DNA from: Actinoplanes nipponensis
GTDB taxonomy: Bacteria > Actinomycetota > Actinomycetes > Mycobacteriales > Micromonosporaceae
Reading direction: 5' to 3'
DNA: 64,000 bases
NCBI RefSeq assembly: GCF_016862275.1
Contig: NZ_BOMQ01000063.1
Coordinates: forward strand, 186,001 to 250,000
The notes beneath the pieces are model-generated. The model was not told where the DNA came from. It did not search any database and saw only the letters and a list, made by a program, of their open reading frames with translations. This document shows, piece by piece, positions 9,797-19,357 of the stretch; the stretch's first letter is position 1, and each line of letters begins with the position of its first letter. The translations under genes were made by a program, and so were the position numbers.

Positions 9797-11203
9797 TCAC
9801 ACCTCCTTGTCTGACGTGTCGTTCACGGTGTCGTCCGGGCCAGCGGTGGCGCCGCCGACCGTGGCCGGCTGCCGCTCGGCGACCGCGCGGCGGGCGCGTG
9901 GACTCGGTGGGACCTGCAGGTCCATCGGCGGGACGGGGAAGCTGCCCGGGGGCCGGGCCGCCAGTTGCTCCTCGATGGAGAACTCCCGTTCCTTCTTGCT
10001 GGCCGGCCAGAGCAGCGCGATGCCGAGCACCACCACCGCCGCGGCGAGGTAGACGAGCCAGCGGGCGCCGCCGTCGATCCGGTCGTTGGTCACCCGGACG
10101 CCGGCCAGGAAGAGGATCCAGACCAGGTTGACCGGGATGAGCACCTTCCAGCCGAAGCGCATGAACTGGTCGTAGCGCATCCGGGGCAGGGTGGCCCGCA
10201 GCCAGATGAACCCGAAGAGCAGCAGCAGCACCTTGCCGAGCCACCAGATCAGCGGGAACCAGCCGGAGTTGGCGCCCTCCCAGAAGGTGGTGATCGGCCA
10301 CGGGGCCCGCCAGCCGCCCAGGAACAGCGTGGTCGCGAAGGCCGAGACGGTGATCATGTTGATGTACTCGGCCAGGAAGAACAGCGCGAACTTGAACGAC
10401 GAGTACTCGGTGTGGAAGCCGCCGACCAGCTCGGACTCCGCCTCGGGCAGGTCGAACGGGGCCCGGTTGGTCTCGCCGACCGCCGCGATGCAGTAGATGA
10501 CGAAGCTGGGCAGCAGCAGGACCGCGTACCAGCTCGGCGGGGTGGGGCTCCAGCCGAAGATGTCGAATGCCGTGGTGGGGTCGTTGCCCGCCTGCGCGGC
10601 GACGATCTGCGAGGTGCTCATGGTGCCCGCGGTCATGAAGACCGCCACGATGCTCAGGCCCATCGCGACCTCGTACGAGATCATCTGCGCGCTCGACCGC
10701 AGGCCGCCGAGCAGCGGGTACGTCGAGCCCGACGCCCAGCCGGCCAGCACCACGCCGTAGACCGCCATGGACGAGCAGGCCAGCAGCACCAGCACGGACA
10801 CCGGCACGTCGGTGAGCTGGAGCGCCGTCTTGTGGCCGAGGATCGAGACGACCGGCCCGAACGGGATCACCGAGAACGCGGTGAACGCCACCGTCGCCGA
10901 GATCACCGGCGCGATGAAGTACACCACCTTGTCGGCGGTCTTCGGGATGATCTCCTCCTTGAACGGCAGCTTGACGCCGTCCGTGAGGCTCTGCAGCCAG
11001 CCCTTGGGCCCGACCTGGTTGGGGCCCGGCCGGACCGCCATCCGGGCCACGACCTTGCGCTCATAGTTGATCGTGAAGAGCGTCAGCAGCAGCAGGATGA
11101 CGAAGACACCCAGCAGCTTGATCAGGACGATCCACCAGACGTCGTTCTCGAACGTCTGCAGGGTCGGGTCCTGAGCCTTCGCCAGGATCATCGTGGAATT
11201 CAT
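9797..11203 (-). CDS. nuoH: NADH-quinone oxidoreductase subunit H
   Basis: 468-residue membrane subunit that forms the quinone-entry chamber with NuoB and NuoD. Family signatures include RPGPNQVGPKGWLQSLTDG, the GETNRAPFDLPEAESELV loop facing the quinone site, and RYDQFMRFGWK. The C-terminal 60 or so residues are a charged extension beyond the usual family end. The ATG at 11203 is preceded by GGAGGAGGT. A 55-nt gap from nuoG is one of the larger ones in the operon. Confidence 0.96.
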   Translation of the reverse strand: MNSTMILAKAQDPTLQTFENDVWWIVLIKLLGVFVILLLLTLFTINYERKVVARMAVRPGPNQVGPKGWLQSLTDGVKLPFKEEIIPKTADKVVYFIAPVISATVAFTAFSVIPFGPVVSILGHKTALQLTDVPVSVLVLLACSSMAVYGVVLAGWASGSTYPLLGGLRSSAQMISYEVAMGLSIVAVFMTAGTMSTSQIVAAQAGNDPTTAFDIFGWSPTPPSWYAVLLLPSFVIYCIAAVGETNRAPFDLPEAESELVGGFHTEYSSFKFALFFLAEYINMITVSAFATTLFLGGWRAPWPITTFWEGANSGWFPLIWWLGKVLLLLFGFIWLRATLPRMRYDQFMRFGWKVLIPVNLVWILFLAGVRVTNDRIDGGARWLVYLAAAVVVLGIALLWPASKKEREFSIEEQLAARPPGSFPVPPMDLQVPPSPRARRAVAERQPATVGGATAGPDDTVNDTSDKEV

Positions 11204-11258
11204 GCTGCACCTCCTCCGTCATGCCTTCCTGGCCCTTGCTTCGCTGCGGTGCAGTCAG

Positions 11259-13733
11259 TCATGACAAAGCCCCCTGAGCGAGGATCGGGCCGGGCTGGCC
11301 GGCGCTGAGCCGGACCACCGCACCCGAGGTGACGCCGAGGCTGCGACGCAGCGTCGAGCCCGGCGAGTTCGTGGGCAGCCACACCACCTGCGGGGGCAGA
11401 TCGGTGATCGCCGCGGGAAGGGTGATCGCGCCGCGGTCGGTGCCGACCGTGACGGCGTCGCCGTCGGCCACGCCGAGCGACTCCGCGAGCCCCTTGCCGA
11501 GCCGGACCACCGGGGTGCGGGCCGTGCCGGCCAGCACCTCGTCGCCGTCGAGCATGGAGCCGAGGTCGATCAGGTGGTGCCAGGACGCGAGGACGGCCTC
11601 CCGGGCGCCGACCTGGGGCAGCGCGGCGGCGGCCACGGCCGGCGCGGCCGGGCGGCCGGAGCGGCTCGCGGGCATCGTGCCCAGCTCACGCCGGATCGCG
11701 CCGACGTCGCCGGTGCCGAGGGTGGCCCCCATCAGCGCCGCCACGGCCTCCAGCACCCGGCCGTCGGCCATCGCGGTGGTGTTGAGCACGGCGTCGAAGG
11801 TGCGCAGCCGGCCCTCCCAGTCCATGAAGGTGCCCGGCTTCTCGGCGGCCGGGGCGACCGGCAGCACGACGTCGGCGCGGCGGGTGACCGCGCTCTGCCG
11901 CAGCTCCAGGCTGACCAGGAACGGCACCGCGTCGAGGGCCTGCTCGGCCAGCCGCGGGTCGGCCAGGTCGGCCGGGTCCACGCCGGCGACCAGCAGGCCG
12001 CCGAGGGTGCCGTCCGCCGCGGCCGCGACGATCGCGTCCGTGTCCCGCCCGACCGTGCCGGACAGGGCGCCGGCGTCGACGTCCCAGGCCGCGGCCAGCT
12101 CGGTGCGGGCGCCGGCGTCGGTGACCGGACGGCCGCCGGGCAGCAGGTTGGGCAGGCAGCCCGCGTCCACCGCACCACGGTCGCCCGCGCGCCGCGGAAC
12201 CCAGGCCAGCCGGGCACCGGTGCGGTCGGCCAGCGCGGCGGCGGCCGACAGGCCACCGGGCACGCTCGCGAGCCGCTCGCCGACGATCAGCAGGGCGCCG
12301 GGAACGGCGAGCGCCGCGGCGACCGCCGCGTCGGTGCCAAGCAGCCGGGCCTCGTCACCGGGCACGGCCGCGACCAGCGTCGCGCCGAGCTTCTCGAAGC
12401 CCCGGCTCAGGTACGGCGCCACGGCCGTGACCTTGAGGTTCTTCTTCCCGTGCCCCTTGCGCAGGCGCAGGAAGAGGATCGGGCACTCCTCCTCGGGCTC
12501 GAGCCCGACGATGACCGCGGACGGCGCGTTCTCCACGTCGGTGTAGGTCACGTCGGTGACCCCGGCGACCGAGGAGGCCAGGAAGTCCGCCTCCTCCGCC
12601 GACAGCGGGCGGGCCCGGAAGTCGATGTCGTTGGTGCCGAGCGCCACCCGGGCGAACTTCGCGTACGCGTACGCGTCCTCGACCGTGAGCCGGCCGCCGG
12701 TCAGCACGCCGACGCCGCGACCCTTCGCCGCCTGCAGACCCTCGGCCGCCGCCAGCAGCGCCTCGCTCCAGGACGCCTCGCGCAGCTGGCCGCTCTTGGC
12801 GTCGCGGACCATCGGGGTGGTGATGCGGTCGTAGCCGGTGGTGTAGCGGAAGCCCCACCGGCCCTTGTCGCAGTTCCACTCCTCGTTGACCGCCGGGTCG
12901 TCGCCGGCCAGGCGCCGCAGCACCTTGCCCCGCCGGTGGTCGGCCCGCATCGCGCAACCGGCCGCGCAGTGCTCGCAGGCGGTCGGCGAGGAGACCAGGT
13001 CGAACGGGCGGGCCCGGAACCTGTACTGCTCGCCGGTGAGCGCGCCGACCGGGCAGATCTGGATCGTGTTGCCGGAGAAGTACGAGTTGAACGCGACATC
13101 GCCCGCGCCGTCACCGACCTGACCGTCGCCGGTGCCGTCGCCGCCAAAGAAGTCGTCGCGGTAGACGTTGATCTGCTCGCCGGACGAGCGGTCCATCAGG
13201 TCGATGAACTTGTCCCCGGCGATCTCCTCGGAGAAGCGGGTGCAGCGCTGGCAGAGGATGCAGCGCTCGCGGTCCAGCAGCACCTGGCTGGAGATGTGGA
13301 TCGGCTTCTCGTACTCGCGCTTGTGCTCGTGGAAGCGCGAGTCGGCGCGGCCGTTCGACATGGCCTGGTTCTGCAGCGGGCACTCGCCGCCCTTGTCGCA
13401 GGTCGGGCAGTCGAGCGGGTGGTTGGCCAGCAGCAGCTCCATCACGCCGCCCTGGGCCTTGGCGGCGACCGGCGAGGTGAGCTGGGTCTTGACCACCATG
13501 CCCTCGGCCACCGTCTGGGTGCAGGACGCGACCGGCTTGCGCTGGCCCTCCACCTCGACCAGGCACTGGCGGCACGCGCCGGCCGGGGCCAGCAGCGGGT
13601 GGTCGCAGAACCGCGGGATCGCGATGCCCATCCGCTCGGCGACCCGGATGACCAGCTCGCCCTTGGCGGCGGTCACCTCCACGCCGTCGACGGTCAGCGT
13701 GACCTCGTCGGTCTTCTTGGCCACATCGGTCAT
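11259..13733 (-). CDS. nuoG: NADH-quinone oxidoreductase subunit G
   Basis: 824-residue iron-sulfur subunit of complex I. It has an N-terminal 2Fe-2S domain (cysteines in FCDHP, ACRQC), a His/Cys-ligated 4Fe-4S cluster (HPLDCPTCDKGGECPLQ), a further cluster (CILCQRC) and ICPVGAL. It also has CEHCAAGC followed 27 residues later by NCDKGRWG, the ligand set of the extra N7 cluster known from E. coli and Thermus. The rest is a molybdopterin-oxidoreductase-like domain without an expected cofactor. The ATG at 13733 shares its A with the nuoF stop. Confidence 0.96.
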   Translation of the reverse strand: MTDVAKKTDEVTLTVDGVEVTAAKGELVIRVAERMGIAIPRFCDHPLLAPAGACRQCLVEVEGQRKPVASCTQTVAEGMVVKTQLTSPVAAKAQGGVMELLLANHPLDCPTCDKGGECPLQNQAMSNGRADSRFHEHKREYEKPIHISSQVLLDRERCILCQRCTRFSEEIAGDKFIDLMDRSSGEQINVYRDDFFGGDGTGDGQVGDGAGDVAFNSYFSGNTIQICPVGALTGEQYRFRARPFDLVSSPTACEHCAAGCAMRADHRRGKVLRRLAGDDPAVNEEWNCDKGRWGFRYTTGYDRITTPMVRDAKSGQLREASWSEALLAAAEGLQAAKGRGVGVLTGGRLTVEDAYAYAKFARVALGTNDIDFRARPLSAEEADFLASSVAGVTDVTYTDVENAPSAVIVGLEPEEECPILFLRLRKGHGKKNLKVTAVAPYLSRGFEKLGATLVAAVPGDEARLLGTDAAVAAALAVPGALLIVGERLASVPGGLSAAAALADRTGARLAWVPRRAGDRGAVDAGCLPNLLPGGRPVTDAGARTELAAAWDVDAGALSGTVGRDTDAIVAAAADGTLGGLLVAGVDPADLADPRLAEQALDAVPFLVSLELRQSAVTRRADVVLPVAPAAEKPGTFMDWEGRLRTFDAVLNTTAMADGRVLEAVAALMGATLGTGDVGAIRRELGTMPASRSGRPAAPAVAAAALPQVGAREAVLASWHHLIDLGSMLDGDEVLAGTARTPVVRLGKGLAESLGVADGDAVTVGTDRGAITLPAAITDLPPQVVWLPTNSPGSTLRRSLGVTSGAVVRLSAGQPGPILAQGALS

Positions 13734-15049
13734 CAGTGCGCTCCTACCAGGGCCTTCTCGGACAGCCGCGGGGCGGTCCGGCCCTCGATGTAGTCGAGGT
13801 AGTCCTGCCGGAAGAACTTGAGCGTCGACATGACGGGCGTCGCCGCGCCGTCGCCGAGGCCGCAGAACGACCGGCCGAAGATGTTGTCCGCGGTGTCCTG
13901 CAGGGTGTCCAGGTCCTGGACGGTGCCCTGGCCGGACAGGATCCGGCGGTACGTGCGGACCATCCAGTAGTTGCCCTCGCGGCACGGGGTGCACTTGCCG
14001 CAGGACTCGTGGTGGTAGAACTCCAGCCAGCGCCAGGTCGCGTACACCGGGCAGTCCTGGTCGGAGAAGATCTGCATCGCCGTGGTGCCCAGGATCGAGC
14101 CCGCCGCCGCCACGCCCTCGAAGTCCATCGGGGTGTCGATGTGCTCGGCCGTCAGCAGCGGCGTCGACGAGCCGCCGGGCGTCCAGAACTTCAGGTTGTG
14201 GCCGGGCTTCATGCCGCCGGCCAGCTCGATCAGCTCGCGCAGGGTGATGCCCAGGCCGCACTCGTACTGGCCCGGGTTGGCGATCCGGCCGGAGAGCGAG
14301 TAGATCATCGGGCCGGACGACTTCTCCGTGCCCATGCTCTTCCACCAGTCCGCGCCACCCAGCACGATGTACGGCACCGACGCGATGGTGCCGACGTTGT
14401 TGACCACCGTCGGGCTCGCGTACAGGCCGGCGATCGCGGGGAAGGGCGGGCGCAGCCGGGGCTGGCCGCGGAAGCCCTCGAGCGAGTCCAGCAGCGCCGT
14501 CTCCTCGCCGCAGATGTACGCGCCCGCACCGCTGTGCACGACGAGCTCCAGGTCGAACCCGGAGCCGAGGATGTTCTCGCCGAGATAGCCCCGGGCGTAC
14601 GCCTCCTTGATGGCGTTGCGCAGCCGGCGGGCGGCGTGCACGGCCTCGCCGCGGATGTAGATGAACGCCCGGCTGGCCCGGATCGCGTAGGCCGCGATGA
14701 TCGCACCCTCGATCAGCGAGTGCGGGTCGTACGTCATCAGCGGCAGGTCCTTGCAGGTGCCCGGCTCGCCCTCGTCGGCGTTGATGACCAGGTAGTGCGG
14801 CTTGCCGTCGCCCTGCGGGATGAAGCCCCACTTGAGACCGGTGGGGAAGCCCGCGCCGCCGCGACCGCGCAGGCCGGAGTCCTTGATGAGCTGGATCAGG
14901 TCGTCGGGGTGGACGTCCAGCGCCTTGCGGACCGCGGCGTAGCCGTCGAGCCGCTCGTAGGTGTCGATCTGCCAGGCGTCCGGCGACAGCCAGCGCTTGG
15001 TGAGGACGGGGGTGAGCTTCTGGAGAACCTCACGCCGGGGCTGAGTCAC
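13733..15049 (-). CDS. nuoF: NADH-quinone oxidoreductase subunit F
   Basis: 438-residue NADH-oxidising subunit. The FMN/NADH-binding Gly-rich segment GLRGRGGAGFPTGLKW, NADEGEPGTCKDL and the 4Fe-4S (N3) ligands CGKCTPCREG plus SFCGLGDG are all present. GTG start at 15049 within a 4-nt GTGA overlap with nuoE. It takes hydride from NADH and feeds electrons to NuoG. Confidence 0.96.
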   Translation of the reverse strand: MTQPRREVLQKLTPVLTKRWLSPDAWQIDTYERLDGYAAVRKALDVHPDDLIQLIKDSGLRGRGGAGFPTGLKWGFIPQGDGKPHYLVINADEGEPGTCKDLPLMTYDPHSLIEGAIIAAYAIRASRAFIYIRGEAVHAARRLRNAIKEAYARGYLGENILGSGFDLELVVHSGAGAYICGEETALLDSLEGFRGQPRLRPPFPAIAGLYASPTVVNNVGTIASVPYIVLGGADWWKSMGTEKSSGPMIYSLSGRIANPGQYECGLGITLRELIELAGGMKPGHNLKFWTPGGSSTPLLTAEHIDTPMDFEGVAAAGSILGTTAMQIFSDQDCPVYATWRWLEFYHHESCGKCTPCREGNYWMVRTYRRILSGQGTVQDLDTLQDTADNIFGRSFCGLGDGAATPVMSTLKFFRQDYLDYIEGRTAPRLSEKALVGAH

Positions 15050-16209
15050 TTCTTCTCCTCGTTGCCGCGCCGAGCGTTCTGCCGCTTGTGCGCGGCCGTG
15101 CTGTCGCTCACGATGCTCTCGCCCCGCTCCCCGTCGCCGGCGGGCTTGCCGTCGCCGGCCGGCTGGTTGTCCGCGACGCCGGCAGCCTCGGCGGCGTTGC
15201 TGGGTGCCGGGGTGCCGTCGGGCAGGCCGGCCGTCGTCGCGCCGGGAGCCGGGGTGGAGGCGTCGGGCTGGCGCGCCTCGGCCGCCCGTACCTCCGGGTC
15301 CTTGTCGTCGCCGGCCTTGACCGGGGCGCCGGCCTTGCGGTGCTCGACCTTGTCGACCACGGTGGCCGCCGCGGCCTTGACCTTGGAGGCCACGTTGGCG
15401 ATGAGGCCGCCGTGCTTCTCCTCGGCCGGCCGGGCGGCGGGAACCGGGCCCGGGTCCTTGACCGCCCTGGCGGAGTCGTCGCGGGCCGGCTTGGTGGTGG
15501 TGATCGGGGTGTCGATGTTGAAGTTGGCCACCGCGACGCCGTGCTCCTGGGCCAGCGTCACGCCGCGCAGCGTGGGCGCCCCGGCCGGGCCGTCGGCGAC
15601 GGCGCCGTCCCGCTCGTCGGCGAAGCCGGCCAGCTGCACCTGCATCTCCTTGAGCGAGCAGATCCGTGCGCCGCGGCTCGGCATCGGCCGCTCGCCCTTG
15701 CGCAGCTGCTCGACCAGCTCCACCGCCGCCTGCGGGGTGGTGTTGTCGACCGCGAAGTCGTAGTTGACCGTCACGACCGGCGCGTAGTCGCAGGCCGCGA
15801 GGCACTCGGCGTGCTCCAGGGTGATCTTGCCGTCGGCCGTGGTCTCGTCGTGCCCCACGCCGAGGTGCTCGACGAGGCCGTCGTACACCTCCTGGCCGCC
15901 GAGCACGTTGCACAGCGTGTTGGTGCAGACGCTGACCAGGTATTCGCCGGTCGGCTTGCGCTTGTACATGGTGTAGAACGTCGCCACCGCGCCGACCTGG
16001 GCCTTGTTGATGCCCAGGATCTCGGCGCAGAACGCGACGCCGTTGGGGCTGACGTAGCCCTCCTCGGTCTGCACCAGGTGCAGCAGCGGGAGCAGCGCCG
16101 AACGCTCACGACCCGCCGGGTAGCGCGCGAGGATCTCGCGCGCCGGCTCCAGGAGCTTCTCGGCCAGCGGCGCTGCGGCCGGGGAGAAGTCCACAGTCAC
16201 GTCTGACAT
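15046..16209 (-). CDS. nuoE: NADH-quinone oxidoreductase subunit E with a long C-terminal extension
   Basis: 387 residues. The first 170 or so are the standard thioredoxin-fold NuoE with its 2Fe-2S (N1a) ligands in CTNTLC and ECLAAC. After about residue 215 comes a tail of roughly 170 residues rich in Ala, Pro, Asp, Lys and Gly, with one Ala/Lys/Val helix-like stretch (VASKVKAAAATVVDKVEHRK). Typical NuoE proteins have 160-250 residues. The tail is in frame up to the GTGA overlap with nuoF, so it is not an artefact of start choice. Its role is unknown. Confidence 0.93.
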   Translation of the reverse strand: MSDVTVDFSPAAAPLAEKLLEPAREILARYPAGRERSALLPLLHLVQTEEGYVSPNGVAFCAEILGINKAQVGAVATFYTMYKRKPTGEYLVSVCTNTLCNVLGGQEVYDGLVEHLGVGHDETTADGKITLEHAECLAACDYAPVVTVNYDFAVDNTTPQAAVELVEQLRKGERPMPSRGARICSLKEMQVQLAGFADERDGAVADGPAGAPTLRGVTLAQEHGVAVANFNIDTPITTTKPARDDSARAVKDPGPVPAARPAEEKHGGLIANVASKVKAAAATVVDKVEHRKAGAPVKAGDDKDPEVRAAEARQPDASTPAPGATTAGLPDGTPAPSNAAEAAGVADNQPAGDGKPAGDGERGESIVSDSTAAHKRQNARRGNEEKK

Positions 16210-17550
16210 TTAGCGGTCACACCCACCCATCACGGGGTCCAGGGAGGCGCCGCCGGCGATGACGTCGGCCAGCAGCGCGCCCTCGGCCATCGCGGGGATG
16301 GCCTGGAGGTTCACAAAGCTCGGATCGCGGTAGTGCACCCTGTACGGGTGGGTGCCACCGTCGGAGACGGCGTGCACACCGAGCTCACCGCGCGGGTGCT
16401 CGATCCCGACGTAGACCTGGCCGGGCGGCACCCGGAAGCCCTCGGTCACGAGCTTGAAGTGGTGGATCAGCGACTCCATCGACTGACCCATGATCTTGGC
16501 GACGTGCTCGAGCGAGTTGCCCATGCCGTCGACGCCCACGGCCAGCTGGGCCGGCCAGGCGATCTTCTTGTCCGCGATCATGACCGGGCCGGGCTTGAGC
16601 CTGTCCAGCGCCTGCTCGACGATCTTCAGCGACTCCCGGATCTCCGCCATCCGGACCAGGTAGCGGCCCCAGACGTCGGCGGAGGTGGCCGTCGGCACGT
16701 CGAACTCGTAGTCCTCGTACCCGCAGTACGGCATGGTCTTGCGCAGGTCCCAGGCCAGGCCGGCCGAGCGCAGCACCGGGCCGGTGATGCCCAGCGAAAG
16801 ACAGCCCGTCACGTCCAGGACGGCGACGCCCTGGGTGCGCTCCTGCCAGATGACCTGGCCGGAGAGCATGGCCTCGTATTCCTTGAGCTTCTTGGGCAGG
16901 TAGACGAGCAGGTCCCGGATCTTGCGGATCGCCGAGTCCGGGATGTCCTGCGCGACCCCGCCCGGGCGGATGTACGCGTGGTTCATCCGCAGGCCCGAGG
17001 TCTCCTCGAAGATGTCGAGGATGTACTCCCGCTCGCGGAAGCCGTACAGCATCATCGAGATCGCGCCGAGCTCCATGCCCGTGGTGGCGATCCAGACCAG
17101 GTGCGACGAGATCCGGTTGAGCTCCATGAAGAGCACCCGGATGGTGTTCGCCCGCTCGGTGATGTCGTCGGTGATGCCGAGCAGCTTCTCGACCGCCAGG
17201 CAGTAGCCGGTCTCGTTGAACAGCGGCGCCAGGTAGTCCATCCGGGTCACGAAGGTCGTGCCCTGGGTCCAGTTGCGGTACTCCAGGTTCTTCTCGATGC
17301 CGGTGTGCAGGTAACCGACCACGGGCCGGACCTGGGTGACGGTCTCGCCCTCGAGCTCCAGCACCAGCCGCAGCACGCCGTGCGTCGACGGGTGCTGCGG
17401 GCCCATGTTGACGACGATCTTCTCGTTGCTGAGCGGGTCGATGCCGCCGGTGATGGTGTCCCAGTCACCGCCGGTGACGTTGAAGACCCGGCCCTCGGTG
17501 GTCTCGCGCTCGGTGGCGTACCCGGCTCCGCTGGTCGTCTGGCTTGTCAT
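16210..17550 (-). CDS. nuoD: NADH-quinone oxidoreductase subunit D
   Basis: 446-residue 49-kDa-type subunit related to NiFe-hydrogenase large subunits. With NuoB it forms the menaquinone-reducing pocket. NMGPQHPSTHGVLRL holds the quinone-contacting His, and GYLHTGIEKNLEYR and PYCGYEDYEFDVP are family hallmarks. The ATG at 17550 overlaps the nuoC stop by 4 nt; the nuoE start follows directly after the nuoD stop. Confidence 0.97.
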   Translation of the reverse strand: MTSQTTSGAGYATERETTEGRVFNVTGGDWDTITGGIDPLSNEKIVVNMGPQHPSTHGVLRLVLELEGETVTQVRPVVGYLHTGIEKNLEYRNWTQGTTFVTRMDYLAPLFNETGYCLAVEKLLGITDDITERANTIRVLFMELNRISSHLVWIATTGMELGAISMMLYGFREREYILDIFEETSGLRMNHAYIRPGGVAQDIPDSAIRKIRDLLVYLPKKLKEYEAMLSGQVIWQERTQGVAVLDVTGCLSLGITGPVLRSAGLAWDLRKTMPYCGYEDYEFDVPTATSADVWGRYLVRMAEIRESLKIVEQALDRLKPGPVMIADKKIAWPAQLAVGVDGMGNSLEHVAKIMGQSMESLIHHFKLVTEGFRVPPGQVYVGIEHPRGELGVHAVSDGGTHPYRVHYRDPSFVNLQAIPAMAEGALLADVIAGGASLDPVMGGCDR

Positions 17551-18239
17551 TGGTAGACCCTCCGCTGGTCCGGCGGCGGAATTTCGGCGCCCTTGTACTC
17601 GACGGGCACGCCGCCGAGCGGATAGTCCTTGCGCTGCGGGTGGCCCTCCCAGTCATCCGGCATGAGGATCCGGGTGAGGTTGGGGTGGCCGGCGAAGACG
17701 ACACCGAACATGTCGTAGACCTCGCGCTCCTGCCAGTCGGCAGTGGGGTACACGCTGGTCACGGTGGGCAGGCTGACCCCGTCGGCCACCGCCGCCTCCA
17801 GCCGGACCCGGCGCCGGTACGTCATGGAGGTGAGCTGGTACGACACGTGGAAGCGGCGGTTGTCGCTGCCCAGGTAGTCGACCGCGTCCACCGAGGAGCA
17901 CAGCTCGAAGCGCAGCGACTCGTCGTCGCGCATGATCTGGCAGACCTCGGCGATCCGCTCCGGCTTGATGTGCAGGGTCAGCTCACCGCGGTCGACGACG
18001 ACCTTCTCGATCGCGTCGGCGAAGCCCGGGTAGGCCTCCTCCAGCGCGTCGTGGACCTCGTCGAAGTAGCCGCCGAACGGGCGCGGGGTGTCGGCGGTGG
18101 TCGGCCGCCGGCGGACCAGGCCACCGAAGCCGGAGACGTCGCCGGTGCCCTGGATGCCGAACATGCCCTTGTCGGGGCTGGGCGGCAGCTCCGCCGGGGA
18201 GCCGAGATTGGCCCCTTCGGGAGTCGATTCGACGCTCAC
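17547..18239 (-). CDS. nuoC: NADH-quinone oxidoreductase subunit C
   Basis: 230-residue 30-kDa-type structural subunit of the hydrophilic arm. The signature WQEREVYDMFGVVFAGHPNLTRILMP and the C-terminal GHPQRKDYPL are present. The N-terminal 45 or so residues are a low-complexity extension, usual in actinobacteria. GTG start at 18239 in a GTGA overlap with nuoB. It is a separate gene, not fused to nuoD as in E. coli. Confidence 0.95.
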   Translation of the reverse strand: MSVESTPEGANLGSPAELPPSPDKGMFGIQGTGDVSGFGGLVRRRPTTADTPRPFGGYFDEVHDALEEAYPGFADAIEKVVVDRGELTLHIKPERIAEVCQIMRDDESLRFELCSSVDAVDYLGSDNRRFHVSYQLTSMTYRRRVRLEAAVADGVSLPTVTSVYPTADWQEREVYDMFGVVFAGHPNLTRILMPDDWEGHPQRKDYPLGGVPVEYKGAEIPPPDQRRVYQ

Positions 18240-18907
18240 TTACCATCCTCCCGCAGGTGCGGTTGCAGCTTCATCCAGTTCTCGATGCGCAGCTGCTCCT
18301 CGCGGCCCTCCTTGACGGCCTGCGTCCACTCGGCCCGGCGGACCTTGTCCACCCGGTACGAGGACGGCATGGCGCCGGGGGCGACGACCGGCATCTTGCC
18401 CGCGGCCTTGCGGGCCTCGAGCATCTTGCGGCCGTTCGGGCCGAGCGGGGCGGCCATGACCTTCTCGCGCATCTTGAGGATCGCGTCGATCAGCATCTCG
18501 GGCCGCGGCGGGCAGCCCGGCAGGTAGATGTCGACCGGGACGATGTGGTCGACGCCCTGCACGATCGCGTAGTTGTTGAACATGCCGCCCGACGAGGCGC
18601 AGACGCCCATCGAGATCACCGAGCGCGGCTCGGGCATCTGGTCGTAGATCTGCCGCACGACCGGCGCCATCTTCTGGCTCACCCGGCCGGCGACGATCAT
18701 CAGGTCGGCCTGCCGCGGCGAGGCCCGGAAGACCTCCATGCCCCAGCGGCCGAGGTCGTAGTGCGGACCGCCGGCCGCCATCATCTCGATGGCGCAGCAG
18801 GCCAGGCCGAAGGTGGCGCCCCAGAACGACGACTTGCGGGCCCAGTTGGAAAGCTTCTCCACCGAGGTCAGCAGGATGCCGCTCGGTAGCTTCTCTTCGA
18901 TTCCCAT
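18236..18907 (-). CDS. nuoB: NADH-quinone oxidoreductase subunit B
   Basis: 223-residue subunit carrying the N2 4Fe-4S cluster, the last cofactor before menaquinone. The ligands are the tandem cysteines in GLACCAIEMM, the Cys in SMGVCASSGG and PGCPPRPE. The C-terminal 45 residues exceed the core fold, as in other actinobacterial NuoB. The ATG at 18907 lies 5 nt after nuoA. Confidence 0.97.
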   Translation of the reverse strand: MGIEEKLPSGILLTSVEKLSNWARKSSFWGATFGLACCAIEMMAAGGPHYDLGRWGMEVFRASPRQADLMIVAGRVSQKMAPVVRQIYDQMPEPRSVISMGVCASSGGMFNNYAIVQGVDHIVPVDIYLPGCPPRPEMLIDAILKMREKVMAAPLGPNGRKMLEARKAAGKMPVVAPGAMPSSYRVDKVRRAEWTQAVKEGREEQLRIENWMKLQPHLREDGK

Positions 18908-18912
18908 ATCAG

Positions 18913-19278
18913 TCAGTCCCAGTTCAATCCGCCGCGTCGCCACACGTACGTGTAGGCGATGAAGACAGTGACGATGAAGAGGACCATCTCGACGAAGCCG
19001 AACAGGCCGAGCGCCTCGAAGGACACCGCCCACGGGTAGAGGAAGATGGTCTCGATGTCGAAGACGATGAACAGCATCGCGGTCAAGTAGAACTTGACCG
19101 GGAAGCGGCCGCCACCGATGGGCTGCGGCGCCGGCTCGATGCCGCACTCGTACGCATCGAGCTTGGCCCGGTTGTACCGCTTCGGGCCGACGATCGGCGC
19201 GATCGACACCGAGAACAAGGCGAAGAGCGCGCCGAGAATCAGCAGCCCGACGATCGGTACGTAGGGATTGAGCGTCAT
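18913..19278 (-). CDS. nuoA: NADH-quinone oxidoreductase subunit A
   Basis: 121-residue membrane subunit with three transmembrane helices and the loop PKRYNRAKLDAYECGIEP, whose Cys is the conserved quinone-site-linked residue. The ATG at 19278 has AGGAG 7-8 nt upstream. First gene of nuoA-N, beginning 79 nt after the GGR-family reductase. That short gap holds only weak promoter-like sequence (TAATAG near 19316), so nuo may be co-transcribed with the upstream gene. Confidence 0.96.
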   Translation of the reverse strand: MTLNPYVPIVGLLILGALFALFSVSIAPIVGPKRYNRAKLDAYECGIEPAPQPIGGGRFPVKFYLTAMLFIVFDIETIFLYPWAVSFEALGLFGFVEMVLFIVTVFIAYTYVWRRGGLNWD

Positions 19279-19357
19279 ACCGTCTCCTGCTCGACTGTTA
19301 GCCGCTTCACACTATTAATCCGCTTTGGCGTCCGGTCGACCGGGGTCCCGATGTCTT

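Noticed and set aside
19332..19343. CCGGTCGACCGG palindrome between the GGR-family gene and nuoA as a terminator
   Set aside because: A 12-bp palindrome without a loop or U-run is expected by chance in DNA of this composition and does not argue for termination.
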